Part shown: one piece after another, positions 1 to 8,541 of the stretch
How the letters are laid out: each line of letters starts with the position of its first letter
Position numbering within the stretch: the first letter of the stretch is position 1
Origin: Actinomortierella ambigua
Lineage: Eukaryota; Mortierellomycota; Mortierellomycetes; Mortierellales; Mortierellaceae
Assembly: GCA_016098155.1 (NCBI GenBank)
Contig: JAAAJB010000843.1
Span: forward strand, 1-10,926
Direction: 5' to 3'
Length of the DNA: 10,926 bases
Notes under the pieces: model-generated
Told to the model about the DNA's origin: nothing
What the model saw: the letters and a program-made list of their open reading frames with translations, nothing else
Database searches by the model: none
Translations under genes and position numbers: made by a program

Positions 1-1091
1 TGTGGCGTCGTCTTGTTGTGATGTTGGATGATGCAATACGTGAAGTTGTTGATGCGGATCTTGTTGCTGTTGTGCCTTCAGGTGACTATGTTTGGCGTGT
101 AATTGCTGAAGAGTTTGGTGTTGAGGTGGCTGTGGTCGTTGCAAAAGCAAAGGATGGCCGTTAATGGGATGGCTGCCTGTCGATACCGTACTAGAGTCTG
201 AGAGCGACCGTGGAGGCATGCCTGGGTTAAGAGGTTGGCTCGCACCCGTTCTCCGTGGGGGAACATTGGGAGGCTGGTATGGCGAAGGCTGCTGCGTCGA
301 TGGTGACTGTGCCGACTGCGTCTGGTTCGTGCTCGCCGGGCCACCCTGCTCGCTGCGGACAAAAAGCTCCTTGGTGTTGGTGATCAGGTATTCAATGGTC
401 ATGTTCTTGTAGGTCATGTCCATGATCTCGCGGCTCGGGTCTGGGTTTCTCATCAGCGTGGGGCCAAAGACCACAGACAAGTTCTTGGCGTGCATCAAGT
501 TGATATTGTCGTGCTCCACAACACGGGTCAAATGCTGGCACAAGGCCTTGAGTGTCATGTAGTAGGCAAGAGGCATCCGTTCCATGAGACCTCTGAAGGT
601 CTGTATCTTTCCCTCCCCGGTCGGCATGCACACAGCATCCATAAACTCGCCATAGAGGTCAAACGGCACCAAGGGCTCCGGCAACATGCGCAGATACTGT
701 TTCAGTACAGATGTGATGGAGCAAATGTCCTGGTACTGAGCATCGTCCAGTAAGTCAGGGTACATGCCAATGTCGTAGGACTGCACCAGCTGACGCGCCT
801 CTGCCGCCATTCCTGACCGACGATAGATACCCTCGACCTCGAGACCACGCTGATCGACTGCCTCAATACACTTGTCGACCACCAACGGAACAAGGCGGCC
901 TTCCGTTTCTAGTTGCTCCAAGAGGTCCTTGCCAAACATTGTCTGCTTCGCGGGTAGCGGCGGAGGGACCCCGTTGCCGCTCGGTGTTAAACCACGCAAA
1001 CTAGACGAGTCAGAGTCTCTGATGATGGCTGTGCCTTGACAGCTTGGAATAATCTCATGAGAACATCGTCCATGAATCTGAAATCCACACA
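1..1091 (-). other. Exon 7 (partial): end of C1, RhoGAP domain, Pro/Gln/His tail
   Basis: After an AATAG acceptor the exon completes a Met codon (787), then C788, H793, C796 and C804 close the C1 finger. A 34-residue linker follows. The RhoGAP fold begins near FGKDLLEQLE and carries the arginine-finger motif GIYRRSG, LKQYLRMLPEPLVPF and NLSVVFGPTLMRNP. From about 1033 on the sequence is disordered: QPPNVPPRR, NPGMPPRSL, then a Gln/His-rich stretch cut by the window edge at residue 1150. No poly(A) signal or stop is inside the window. Confidence 0.96.
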
Positions 1092-4000
1092 CTATTTTTT
1101 GAAACAAGAAAAATGAGGCACACATACATTGTGAGTAAACAAAAACAGTTGCATTACAGACAAAAAAAAAAGATACGGAGACGAACAAGTGATACTTACT
1201 GCGACACTTGTACTCCCGGCCCCACATCTTGTCGTCGCAGCAATCGCAACGGACAGGACGAATGAAGTTGTGAAGAACAAACTGATGTTGTTGGTCTGAG
1301 AATCGGCCATTCAACGAGCGCGCGTCGCTGTTAATCGATGCCGAACTGGACATGGGTGGGACATGGCCATTGATGCTACTGCTGTCCGAGAACGAGCCTT
1401 GGCGCTGCTTCGGCACCTCAAGTCCTGTTGGATGCTGTTGGCCGTATCCGTTTACACCTGTCACAGCATTCTGGCCATCTACAAGGAGCTTGCCAAACAT
1501 AGCACCGACATTCTTGGCCGTGTTGGTTGCACCCTTCTTCCAGTTGAACTTTTTGGGGACCACAATTTCCTCGCCAAAGATGTCCTCCTTCGGCTCCTCA
1601 CGACGCGACTTCCTTGCAGTGTCATCTGAATGTGTTGAGCTGAATGACAATGTAGACTCATTGCTGCCGAGAACCTTGGGCGGGTTGAGCTGTGAAGTGT
1701 TGTCTCCACTCTGTTGGCGCGGTCGCCTCATCTTGTCCGTGAAGGAAGAGAACACGTGTCCATTGGCGTTGTTGTTGGCGCTTCCCTTACTGGCCTTGCC
1801 AGACGAGGGTGGATCCATCCTGCCATGCATATCGCGCATCATGTCATTGTTCATGGTCGACAGCTCTGCGTTGCGGACGGAGAGAATCTGCATCTCGTTG
1901 AGGACTGTTTCGCGCTGGTCCACGAAAGTCTGGATCTCGCGCTGCAGGTTCTCCTTCTGTGCTTGGAGAGCCTTGACCTCATTCTGGTAGGCTTGCTTCA
2001 TCAGCTCATGGCCAGTGCTGTAGCGAGGGTTGGCTGTAGGTCCAGGGTGCAGAGAGTCCTGGCTGGTCGACTTGCCCTCCTCCTTCAAACGAAGCTCCTC
2101 ATTCATCGCCTCAAGATCCATAGACAAAAGATCCTTCTCAATATACATGTTCCGAAGAGACTTTTCGACTTCGGCGTGCTTTTGAGTCAACTTTTCAGTC
2201 TTCTCGTGCAAAAGTCCATAATCGTGATAGGCAGTACCATGGAGCAGCGGGCTCATGGGGCTAAACCTCGCAAGCTCGGTTCGTAGAGCATTGATCAACA
2301 ACAACGCATCTTCTAAATTCATGGTATCATGCTATTGAACATGAACAGATAGAGAGTGATGGAGAGTGATGGAGAGAGATAAAGAGAGAGAAGAAAGGAG
2401 GGAAAGAGATGGGAGAGAAGATATAGAGAGAAGAAAATAAAGTAGAATGTCAGTCCAATTAGTGCTTCATTCTTGCACAGGCTTGATGTCCTGTCCTGCC
2501 CTGGCCAGTCCATGTTCAATTTTTCTTACCGCGAGGTCTCTCTTTGAGTGCGAGTTTGAGTGTTCTGTGCCATCGGAGGAAACGCGAGTGCTGTCCGGAA
2601 CGCTGGACGGATCACTTGTGGAAATGGATGACCCACTGAGGCGCAACTTGGCGTTGCTCGAAAGTGGGGTGGAAGCTGAATGTGCATTCGGATCCAAACC
2701 AGCCTTGAACATGTTAGGGTCATCTTTGGAAGGAAGTGCTGGGGCGGGCGGACCGATCAGTCCAGACTCCTCGGCGGTCATTTCCACCGAACCTTCCTGG
2801 TCCTTTTCCTTCTTGGCTTCTTGTTTTTGTTCTTCCGTGAGAAGCTCCGAGAGATCGAAGCTGCTCGTGGATGCCTCATTAAGACCGAAGCTAAGCGGAG
2901 GCAAGAAGGGTGGGCCAGCATCAATTACAGGCAGAGCGGCATTTCCTGGCTTTGATCGCGAATCGGTCCGTGGCGGCGTTGGCACGACCTTGTTGTCCTT
3001 CTTGACACCACCAGCCAGGTCTCTCAGGCTCTTTGGCAGGCGATGCATATCCGACGAAGAAATGTCATGGGGGTCGGGTGTATGAGGCTGCGGGTGACTA
3101 GGATGGTGGGGAAGCTGAGATGGGTGCTGCTGTGAAGAGGCGCCCTGTGACGGAAGATAGCTGCCAGTGTTGAAGAAGGGGTGACCGTTTGTGTATGTTG
3201 GTGGCTGCTGGAACGGATGGATCGATTGCGGCTGAGGTTGCTGCTTTTGTTGCTCCTGGGAATGATGCTGCGGTGAATGACTGTGCACCTCAGCAGCTGT
3301 CCTTCGCTACAAAGGTGTATGGGAGGAGGATCGGAAGCAAAATGAGGTGAGAAAAAAGAGACAGGGTGGGATTGCAACAATAACACTGACGTGGGAGGGG
3401 CGCTGAGAGCGACGAATCGGATGAGTGAGTGTGGCATTCCTGAGCAACGGCCAGCAGCGTATGAGACACGACACACGGGCTGTGGTCGTCCACACAGTCG
3501 AATGTCTCAGGGTAACTTTTTTTTTTTTGTTGTCAAAGGTGCCTGGCTGGAATTATCAGCCCTGTTTTTTTGGGGGGGGGGGAGAGGGTGGCGAGGAAAG
3601 GGGGTGGCGAACCATAGAAAGGGCGCCAGGTCACAAATTTTGTGTACAGGAACAGAACCCTCAAACAAAACAACATAAACAAAGTAAACAAACAAATGAC
3701 TTACCTCACCCTCGGGGATTGTGGGCAGTAGCTTGTCCATCATGCGGTCTGCACGCTCCATGCGCTCACGCTCTTCACGGAGTCTCTTTGCCTCCTTGCG
3801 CTCCTGGTGGCACTTCATGCAGTAGATACCCTGCCAATGTCGGAAGCGCGACAGATGAATGGATTGTTTAGATGATTATTGGTCAAGTTAGTAGTAGTAG
3901 GGACACGCACATCTGTTTGGGGTAATGAAAAAGGGAGACAAAAAGATCTAAAACAATGAAAGAGCGAGGAGGTGCACAGGTGTGTCGTGTGTTGTCTTTG

Positions 4001-6498
4001 TGTTCGGAGGATTTGTGAAGGACGTGTGCGATGTATGAGTGTGCGATTGCGTGGTGTGTAAGTGGGCGCTTGTAAAGAGAGAAGGAGAGAGAGAGAGAGA
4101 GGGTGGAAGAGAGAAAAAGAGAACAGATAGGCCACAAGTGGCAGAAAAGAGACGCAAATGGGTGTCTCTCCCCCCCTCCTCCATCATGAAGAGCACTCAC
4201 TCCCACCAAGAAAATGTCATCTCCCAGAGATAGCAGCCTGTAGCATTGTTGCTCCAGCAGTTTGCTGAACCAAGGCTCTCAAGCCCCAACCTGACCAAGC
4301 CTTCTTTCTCCCCCTAGCCCTGTCCTCTCCTCCTCCCTCATTGGACAGCACATGTAGAGGGGAAAGACATAAGAGCAACTGAGAGGAACCAGTTGCGCCT
4401 CTGGCCCGCAAAAAAAAAAAAAAAAAAAGGGAAGATAGGGTCCCTGAAGGGGAATGATGCAGTGAATTAATCTTATTTCTCTTCACGCTACAGTTAATTA
4501 ATCATTCAACCAGTTGCCAGAAAGGCGGTGAGTGGGGAGAGGGGTAGAAGGTGGGAAGGTGGAGAAGTGGAAAGGTGGCGGGACACTGTTCTTCCGCGCC
4601 TTCTGGGCTAGGTTGCATAGAAAAAAAAATCTTGCTCCGTGGCATGCATTCTTTTCCCTCGGGGCAACTCCCCTTCTGGCCCAGACATGCAGACGCAGGA
4701 AACAAGGTGCAATGTGTTCGCTCTCATTTCTTCTCTCTCTCTCCCTCTCTCTCTCTCTCTCTTTCTTTCTCTCTCATTCTCACTCTCACTCTTTCTCTCT
4801 CTCATTCTCTCTCTCTCTCTTTCTCGCTTTTCTCCTTCTTTGCACTCATTCGTGACTCTTGAGCTATTTTAATACTTTTTTAGAGAGCACAGGATAAAAA
4901 AAGACTGGTGGGCGGAATTCGGTCTATCATTACCCTCTCTCTCTCGCTCTCTCTCAGCCATGGTCCCTCCTCCCAGACAAACAGGAAACCTGGCCACGCT
5001 TCAGGGCGTCATGTACACCTCCTCCTCCCCTCCCCTCCCCCCGATCGAAGGAGAACAAAACAATAAAACAAAAAAGCCTTTTCCCCACATAGACTCTACA
5101 CCCTCCTTCGCAGCCCTGGGTGCGTGCACAAAAAAGAGCTTGAACATACCTGTGATGTCTTTGCAAACACGAGATCATCAATCTTTGCGTTGCACTGCGA
5201 GCAGCGGAAGCAATCAGCATGGTACGCTTCCTCGCCTACATTGGTCCCAGGAATTAAACCCAATGTTAACCACCTAATACAAAACAGCGAGCTTCAAATG
5301 CTTAACAGTACTAGCAACAAATAAAAAAAAATAACACTAATACTAATATAAAAAAAAAAAGTGGTTTACCTGTCATGATGGCCTCGTCGAGGATTGGCTT
5401 TCGACATGAGTTGCAGCTGTAAGAGCAGTTTTCACAGATAGGGCTACCATCTGAAAGGAGTAGCAAGTTGCTGTCGCACTCGACGCGGCTCTTGCACTTT
5501 GCGCATCGAAAGCTGTTGTTGACAGGTAATGGTGATTTTGGTGATGTCGCAGTGTTGTTATCGTAGTCGCATATTAGCAGTAACAGTAAGAGTACGTAGT
5601 TTGTTCGTGGCCAAATGTTGTGTTGGTTGGATATCGTGCGATGGTGTGGAAAAAAAAAGGGTGCAAGCAGGGGGAAAGGGGAAACAGAGGTTAGTCAGAT
5701 GCTGTTCCATCCTTTCTTCTTTCCTGTTTTTCTCACTGAATAGAATGAATGTGATGAATAACAATAGAGAAAGGAGGGTACGAATGATCATCTCTGGGGG
5801 TGGTCCCTGGTGATGGTCCCTGTCCTACCACAGCCGACCGTTGTAACCCACACGCACACGATCCGTGGAGAGAAACGGGAAAAAAAAAAGGTAAAACAAG
5901 AAATGGCCGTGCAGTAGCATATGCTGCTGCCCCGTTGTTGTTACGGCTGCTGCTACCTGCTGCCGCCTGCTGCATAGCAAAGTTGAGCTAAACAACAACT
6001 AGCATGAGATGCCAAGTTTTGGCATTCCCCACTCATTTCAAATCAACTCTTCTCCGCACCCTCGCTTTCGCTCTCTCTCACTCTCTCTCTCCCTCTCTCC
6101 CTCTCTTTCTGTATCTCCCTTCACTGGTTCCTCGGGATGGTGGCAACTCAAGGGCAACCTGCTGCAGTTTCATTCAGTGATGAGCTTCCTGCCCAATGCG
6201 ACCATCCGGAACTAGGTTTTGAGCAATGGCGTGCAGACCCAAACCAGAGAGCATCCGCGTGCGAAGTACGGTAGAGTAGAGCAGGGCTGAGGACTGGGTT
6301 GTTGAGGTTAAAAAAGGTGCAGCGACGAGAAACATAAAAAAAAAGAAACGAAGACAAAACATCAAAGGGAGCAGGAGGGAGAGAAAAGGATAAGAGCACT
6401 TGCCAGTGAACGTGCCAGAGGCCTTCGCCAAAGGCTACGACAGAACCCTCTTCAATGGGACGGTGACATCCAAGGCAGACGGGATCCTGCTCTTCCAT
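1..6498 (-). CDS. LIM-LIM-coiled coil-C1-RhoGAP protein (Rga1/Rga3-like Rho/Cdc42 GTPase-activating protein), 7 exons, 3' end cut off
   Basis: Seen: exons 6498-6404, 5512-5370, 5235-5150, 3830-3705, 3306-2530, 2331-1200 and 1091-1 join with matching phases into 1150 open codons, with no stop before the window edge. LIM1 zinc ligands are C8, C11, H29, C32, C35, C38, C58, C61; LIM2 ligands are C65, C68, H85, C88, C91, C94, C112, C115. A coiled coil lies at about 447-575, a C1 finger at 758-804, and a RhoGAP domain at about 838-1030 with GIYRRSG (finger Arg877), Lys917, LPEP 923-926 and NLSVVFGP (Asn990). A Pro/Gln/His-rich tail follows. The ATG at 6498 has a good context (A at -3, G at +4) and sits seven residues before LIM1. 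Known: fungal Rga proteins of this layout stimulate GTP hydrolysis by Cdc42/Rho at the cortex and set polarity; S. pombe Rga3 also has a C1 domain. Inferred: same role here; the exact target (Cdc42 or Rho1) cannot be read from sequence. An extra upstream exon is not excluded. Confidence 0.95.
1092..1199 (-). other. Intron 6, 108 bases
   Basis: GTAAGT to AATAG, phase 1. It splits the C1 finger between C785 and C788; the junction codon becomes ATG (Met787). Confidence 0.93.
1200..2331 (-). other. Exon 6: coiled coil and first half of C1 finger
   Basis: The acceptor is CAATAG at 2333-2332 and the exon opens CAT GAT ACC ATG. Residues 410-786 hold two heptad-like helical stretches (about 449-494 and 516-575, rich in Glu, Lys, Leu, Gln). 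A basic/Ser-rich region follows, with a KKFNWKKG patch near the motif EDIFGEEIVVPKK. The exon ends with the first half of a C1 domain (H758, C771, C774, C785). The donor after CGC A is GTAAGT, phase 1. Confidence 0.94.
2332..2529 (-). other. Intron 5, 198 bases
   Basis: GTAAGA to CAATAG, phase 0. The sense strand has a long CT-rich pyrimidine tract (about 2345-2440) before the acceptor. If retained, the frame would run on for 20 codons and then stop. Confidence 0.93.
2530..3306 (-). other. Exon 5: low-complexity linker (residues 151-409)
   Basis: These 259 codons lie between a TTGTAG acceptor and a GTAAGA donor, both phase 0. The first 80 residues are rich in His, Gln, Pro and Ser. Then come SLRDLAGGVKK, a TPPR proline-directed site, a short SFDLSELLTEEQKQEAKKEK helix-like patch, and a Ser-rich end. 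No known domain is seen. It is likely a disordered, phosphorylatable linker between the LIM pair and the coiled coil. Confidence 0.92.
3307..3704 (-). other. Intron 4, 398 bases
   Basis: GTAAGT to TTGTAG, phase 0. It holds a T12 run (3517-3528) and the adjoining T7-G11 tract (3565-3582), read on the plus strand. Nothing gene-like is seen. Confidence 0.93.
3565..3582. repeat. T7-G11 homopolymer junction in intron 4
   Basis: Seven T then eleven G on the plus strand, followed within 25 bases by GGG and GGGGG tracts. The pre-mRNA carries the C/A complement. Confidence 0.95.
3705..3830 (-). other. Exon 4: end of LIM2 and charged helix
   Basis: The acceptor is GGCAG and the donor GAG|GTAAGT; the exon is 42 whole codons. 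GIYCMKCH supplies the last LIM2 ligands, C112 and C115. About 25 residues of alternating Arg/Glu/Lys follow (ERKEAKRLREERERMERADR), probably a single charged helix leaving the zinc fingers, then LLPTIPEGE. Confidence 0.95.
4085..4101. repeat. GA repeat in intron 3
   Basis: About eight uninterrupted GA units on the plus strand. Confidence 0.9.
4410..4428. repeat. A19 run in intron 3
   Basis: Nineteen A on the plus strand (U-run in the pre-mRNA). No flanking duplication marks it as a retroposed tail. Confidence 0.95.
4728..4827. repeat. CT-rich microsatellite, ~100 bases, in intron 3
   Basis: Imperfect CT dinucleotide repeats with TTTC and CTCATT interruptions on the plus strand; purine-rich in the gene's sense strand. 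Confidence 0.92.
4934..4956. repeat. Short CT repeat in intron 3
   Basis: CT dinucleotides with one G interruption. Confidence 0.85.
5150..5235 (-). other. Exon 3: middle of LIM2
   Basis: The exon runs from a TGTAG acceptor to a GTATGT donor and has 86 bases. It gives EEAYHADCFRCSQCNAKIDD and then LVFAKTSQ, with ligands H85, C88, C91 and C94. Its end is in phase 0. The spacing H-x2-C-x2-C-x2-C is exact for LIM. Confidence 0.95.
5236..5369 (-). other. Intron 2, 134 bases
   Basis: GTAAAC to TGTAG, phase 1, interrupting the Gly80 codon inside LIM2. It is A/T-rich, with an A-run at 5351-5360 on the plus strand. Confidence 0.93.
5370..5512 (-). other. Exon 2: end of LIM1 and start of LIM2
   Basis: The exon starts after AACAACAG with a single C that completes Cys32. 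It reads CFRCAKC, then the family signature LLLLSDGSPICENCSYSC, then the CxxC that opens LIM2 (C65, C68) and PILDEAIMTG. It ends in phase 1 at a GTAAAC donor. The SDGSPICENC block is strongly conserved in fungal Rga-type LIM pairs, which makes the family call secure. Confidence 0.95.
5513..6403 (-). other. Intron 1, 891 bases, GC-AG
   Basis: It starts GCAAGT and ends AACAACAG. No other AG lies in the last ~60 bases before the acceptor, and a CTAAT branch-like site is at 5573-5577. It holds a CT microsatellite (6071-6111), a GCTGCTG-like triplet stretch (about 5926-5973), A-runs and a perfect 7-base inverted repeat (6009-6025). No coding potential is seen inside. Confidence 0.88.
6071..6111. 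repeat. CT microsatellite in intron 1
   Basis: CT dinucleotides interrupted by CA and CC. Confidence 0.9.
6404..6498 (-). other. Exon 1: start codon and first half of LIM1
   Basis: This exon encodes residues 1-31 plus two bases of codon 32. It contains CLGC (C8, C11) and the WHVH segment with the third zinc ligand H29. It ends CACTG before GCAAGT. Only a GC donor at 6403-6402 restores the fourth ligand, C32, when joined to the next exon. The nearby GT at 6399-6398 leaves the frame wrong and loses the cysteine. Confidence 0.88.
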
Positions 6499-6866
6499 GT
6501 TGGTCAAACTTTGCGTTAAAAGGGAAAGAGATGTGTAAGGTGTACGTGTATGTTCGTGCGTGTGGCTGAAGGGCTGCGTGTCTTTAGGAAGGTGGGGTGG
6601 TCCAAGGAAGGAGTCGATGACAGGTTGCCGAGCGTTGGCAGGCTGGAATGGGGAAAAGAGTCAAGGGCAGAAGAATGCTGCGCGGGTGGGCGACGAGATG
6701 GCCTCTGGGGGTTCCTTGTCCTCTGTGAGAATGTCTCGCCGAAATGGAGGAGAGGGTGAAAGAGGAAGTAGAAGGGGGAGGGGGGAGGAGGGGAAGACGA
6801 ATGCGAGGGAGAGAGAGGGGAGGCAGCGAGACAGGAGGATGGAGGATGAATGGCGTGGCAGATGAG

Positions 6867-6914
6867 AGGAAGGAAGGAAGGAAGGAGGGAAGGAGGGAAG
6901 GAAGAAAGGAAGGA
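6867..6914. repeat. GGAA/GGGA tetranucleotide tract
   Basis: AGGA-type tetranucleotides, imperfect, about 48 bases, inside a longer purine-only block upstream of the LIM-RhoGAP start codon. Confidence 0.9.
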
Positions 6915-7102
6915 CGCTGAAATGAGAGAAAGAAACAGAAAAAAAAAAGAGGTGATGTGATGAGCATTCACTCAAAGGCACGTTTGAAGAAGACCCACAA
7001 AAGGGGAGGGGCCCTTCAAACGGACAATTACCATCATGCAGACAGCAGGGACAGAGGACATGTCGACCACACACATATTCACACAGTATCTTCATCTCAC
7101 AT

Positions 7103-7180
7103 ACCCTCTCTCTCCATCTGTCTGTCTGCCTGTCTGTCTGTCTATCTGTCTGTCTATCTATCTGTCTGTCCGTGTCTCCG
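7103..7180. repeat. Compound TCTG/TCTA microsatellite
   Basis: TCTG units mixed with TCTA, led by a short CT tract. A second TCTG array lies 1.4 kb to the right, with the same strand polarity. Confidence 0.93.
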
Positions 7181-7291
7181 TCTCTTTTCCTCACACTCAC
7201 CCTCGCTCTGTCCTCTTTCAACTCTTGAGAGGTGGTGTTCCTGGATGAAAGAGAATGCGGAAGAGAAGCATGCAAATGTGTCATCCGCCAC

Positions 7292-7353
7292 GCTCTCTCT
7301 TTCTCTCTTCTCTTCTCTTCTCTCACCCTCTTCTCTTCGCATCCCTTCTCTTC
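7292..7353. repeat. TCTCT/CTTCT pyrimidine repeat
   Basis: Pentamer-like TTCTC repeats with interruptions on the plus strand. Confidence 0.8.
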
Positions 7354-8228
7354 TCTCCCTCCACTCTACGCTACTCCAATACTCACTATGCCCATCTTGC
7401 TTGAGTCAGAGTTAAAGTCAGAGTAGCAGGTGTTGAAATGGCTTTTTGCGCAAGTGTGAGTGTAGCGCACAATTGCTCTCCAACTTTCATTCTCTCTCTT
7501 GTCCTTCTGCGTCTTGTGGTGTGACAGACCGAGTAAACAAGAAAGAGCGGACAGAATATCGAGATGGACATCCCACCTTGCTGGGCTCAACCCCTCACCC
7601 CCTCCCTCGCCCTCTCCTTTGTCCCCACCCTCAACCGCAACTCATCTCTCTCTCCCTCTGTTTCTTACTCTCTCTGTTCTGTCTCTGTCTCCCACCTTCT
7701 CGCTCTTCCTCCTTTTCCCCTGTAACCATGGCAACACAAAAAGTCCGTCAGTGTGGATTGAGTGGGCAGACGGACAATATCTGAATTCCCCAAGGGAGAG
7801 CCCACGTCGTGTTTTCTTCGCGCTTGGAATGAAATTTGATAAGTCAATGACAATGACAAACCATTTTTGTGTGCCCAAAGGCGTTAGCTCGTGCGTACAC
7901 ATACTGCATTATACTCAGCTGCTCTTAGCCTGGTCTGTTGTCAGCAATACAGCTGCAGGTCTTGCATCTTTGGTAGAGTGGGGTGTTCTGTGGGGAGGGG
8001 TGGACAGTGGAACAGGGGAGAGAGAGCAAGAGGGGAAGCAAGAAATAACAACAGCGGGGCCCTGGCGTGCGGAGGAGTTCCCACACACATTGTAGCTGGC
8101 ACCGAATCAGAGTGCACAGACCAGTCAACTGGAATAAATGGGCCAATTTCGCCTGATATTTCATTCCATCGGCAATCGTACCAAACAGCGCAAGTCCACA
8201 GGCACACGGCTGTTCCTAATTATGTTAT

Positions 8229-8236
8229 TATATAAG
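8229..8236 (+). promoter_or_regulatory. TATA-like site
   Basis: TATATAAG stands in an otherwise non-AT-rich area, facing the right-hand gene but 2 kb away from its first recognised exon. It could serve an unseen upstream exon, or be chance. Confidence 0.2.
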
Positions 8237-8480
8237 ATGAGACTCCTCTATGAAAGAAAAAAAAAAGTGTTCCAGTATATTCGTCCGGGAATGAACGCCA
8301 AGGACTCGGGCTCGCTGTAATGTCGTACAGCAAAATGTTAAACTCACTTTTCTTGTCCTACATGTTGCTGCTCTTTTGGCCACTTGAATAGGCTGATGGA
8401 TATGTGAGTAGACCTTTCACCTCCACTAATCATGCATACACATCATATCAGAATGGATGAGGAGTCTTTTCTCTCACTTT

Positions 8481-8500
8481 CTCTCTCTCTCTCTCTCTCT

Positions 8501-8534
<34 letters not shown>

Positions 8535-8541
8535 CTGTCTG
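8481..8541. repeat. Compound (CT)n-(TGTC)n microsatellite
   Basis: Twelve CT units (8481-8504) pass directly into nine TGTC-type tetranucleotides with one variant. Confidence 0.95.

Larger units (their letters stand above)
3831..5149 (-). other. Intron 3, 1319 bases, repeat-rich
   Basis: GTATGT to GGCAG, phase 0. It is the longest intron here. It contains a GA tract (4085-4101), a 19-base A-run (4410-4428), a ~100-base CT tract (about 4728-4827) and a second CT tract (4934-4956). I see no nested gene; open frames inside are low-complexity or antisense to exon 3. Confidence 0.92.
6499..8220. other. Gene-free stretch upstream of the LIM-RhoGAP gene
   Basis: No supported gene is seen. About 6720-6960 is very purine-rich on the plus strand, so pyrimidine-rich in the sense of the minus-strand gene; this fits a fungal CT-rich leader or promoter. 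About 7085-7390 and 7490-7720 are pyrimidine-rich on the plus strand. Open frames here are translated microsatellites. A short ATG frame with good context sits at 7728-7784 (18 codons) but has no other support. Confidence 0.6.

Noticed and set aside
1352..3085. Long plus-strand open frames (190-212 codons) at 1352-1990, 1714-2286 and 2447-3085
   Set aside because: They are antisense to exons 5 and 6, whose minus-strand frame carries recognisable coiled-coil and C1 sequence with good splice sites.
4381..4440. A19 run as the tail of a retroposed element
   Set aside because: No target-site duplication around it and no element-like or coding sequence before it.
4960..5324. Plus-strand open frames over intron 3 and exon 3
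   Set aside because: They run antisense through the LIM2 exon and begin in CT-rich intron sequence; the minus-strand reading has the zinc ligands.
6661..7326. A 221-codon minus-strand open frame
   Set aside because: It is the translation of TCTG, CT and GGAA repeats (runs of DRQT, SFLPSF); no domain or normal composition.
7499..8095. A 198-codon plus-strand open frame
   Set aside because: The first half is translated pyrimidine repeats (Ser/Leu/Pro), the start lacks support, and no family is recognised.
7103..8541. Repeat arrays as a CRISPR array
   Set aside because: They are simple tetranucleotide microsatellites with no spacers, in a fungal nuclear context.
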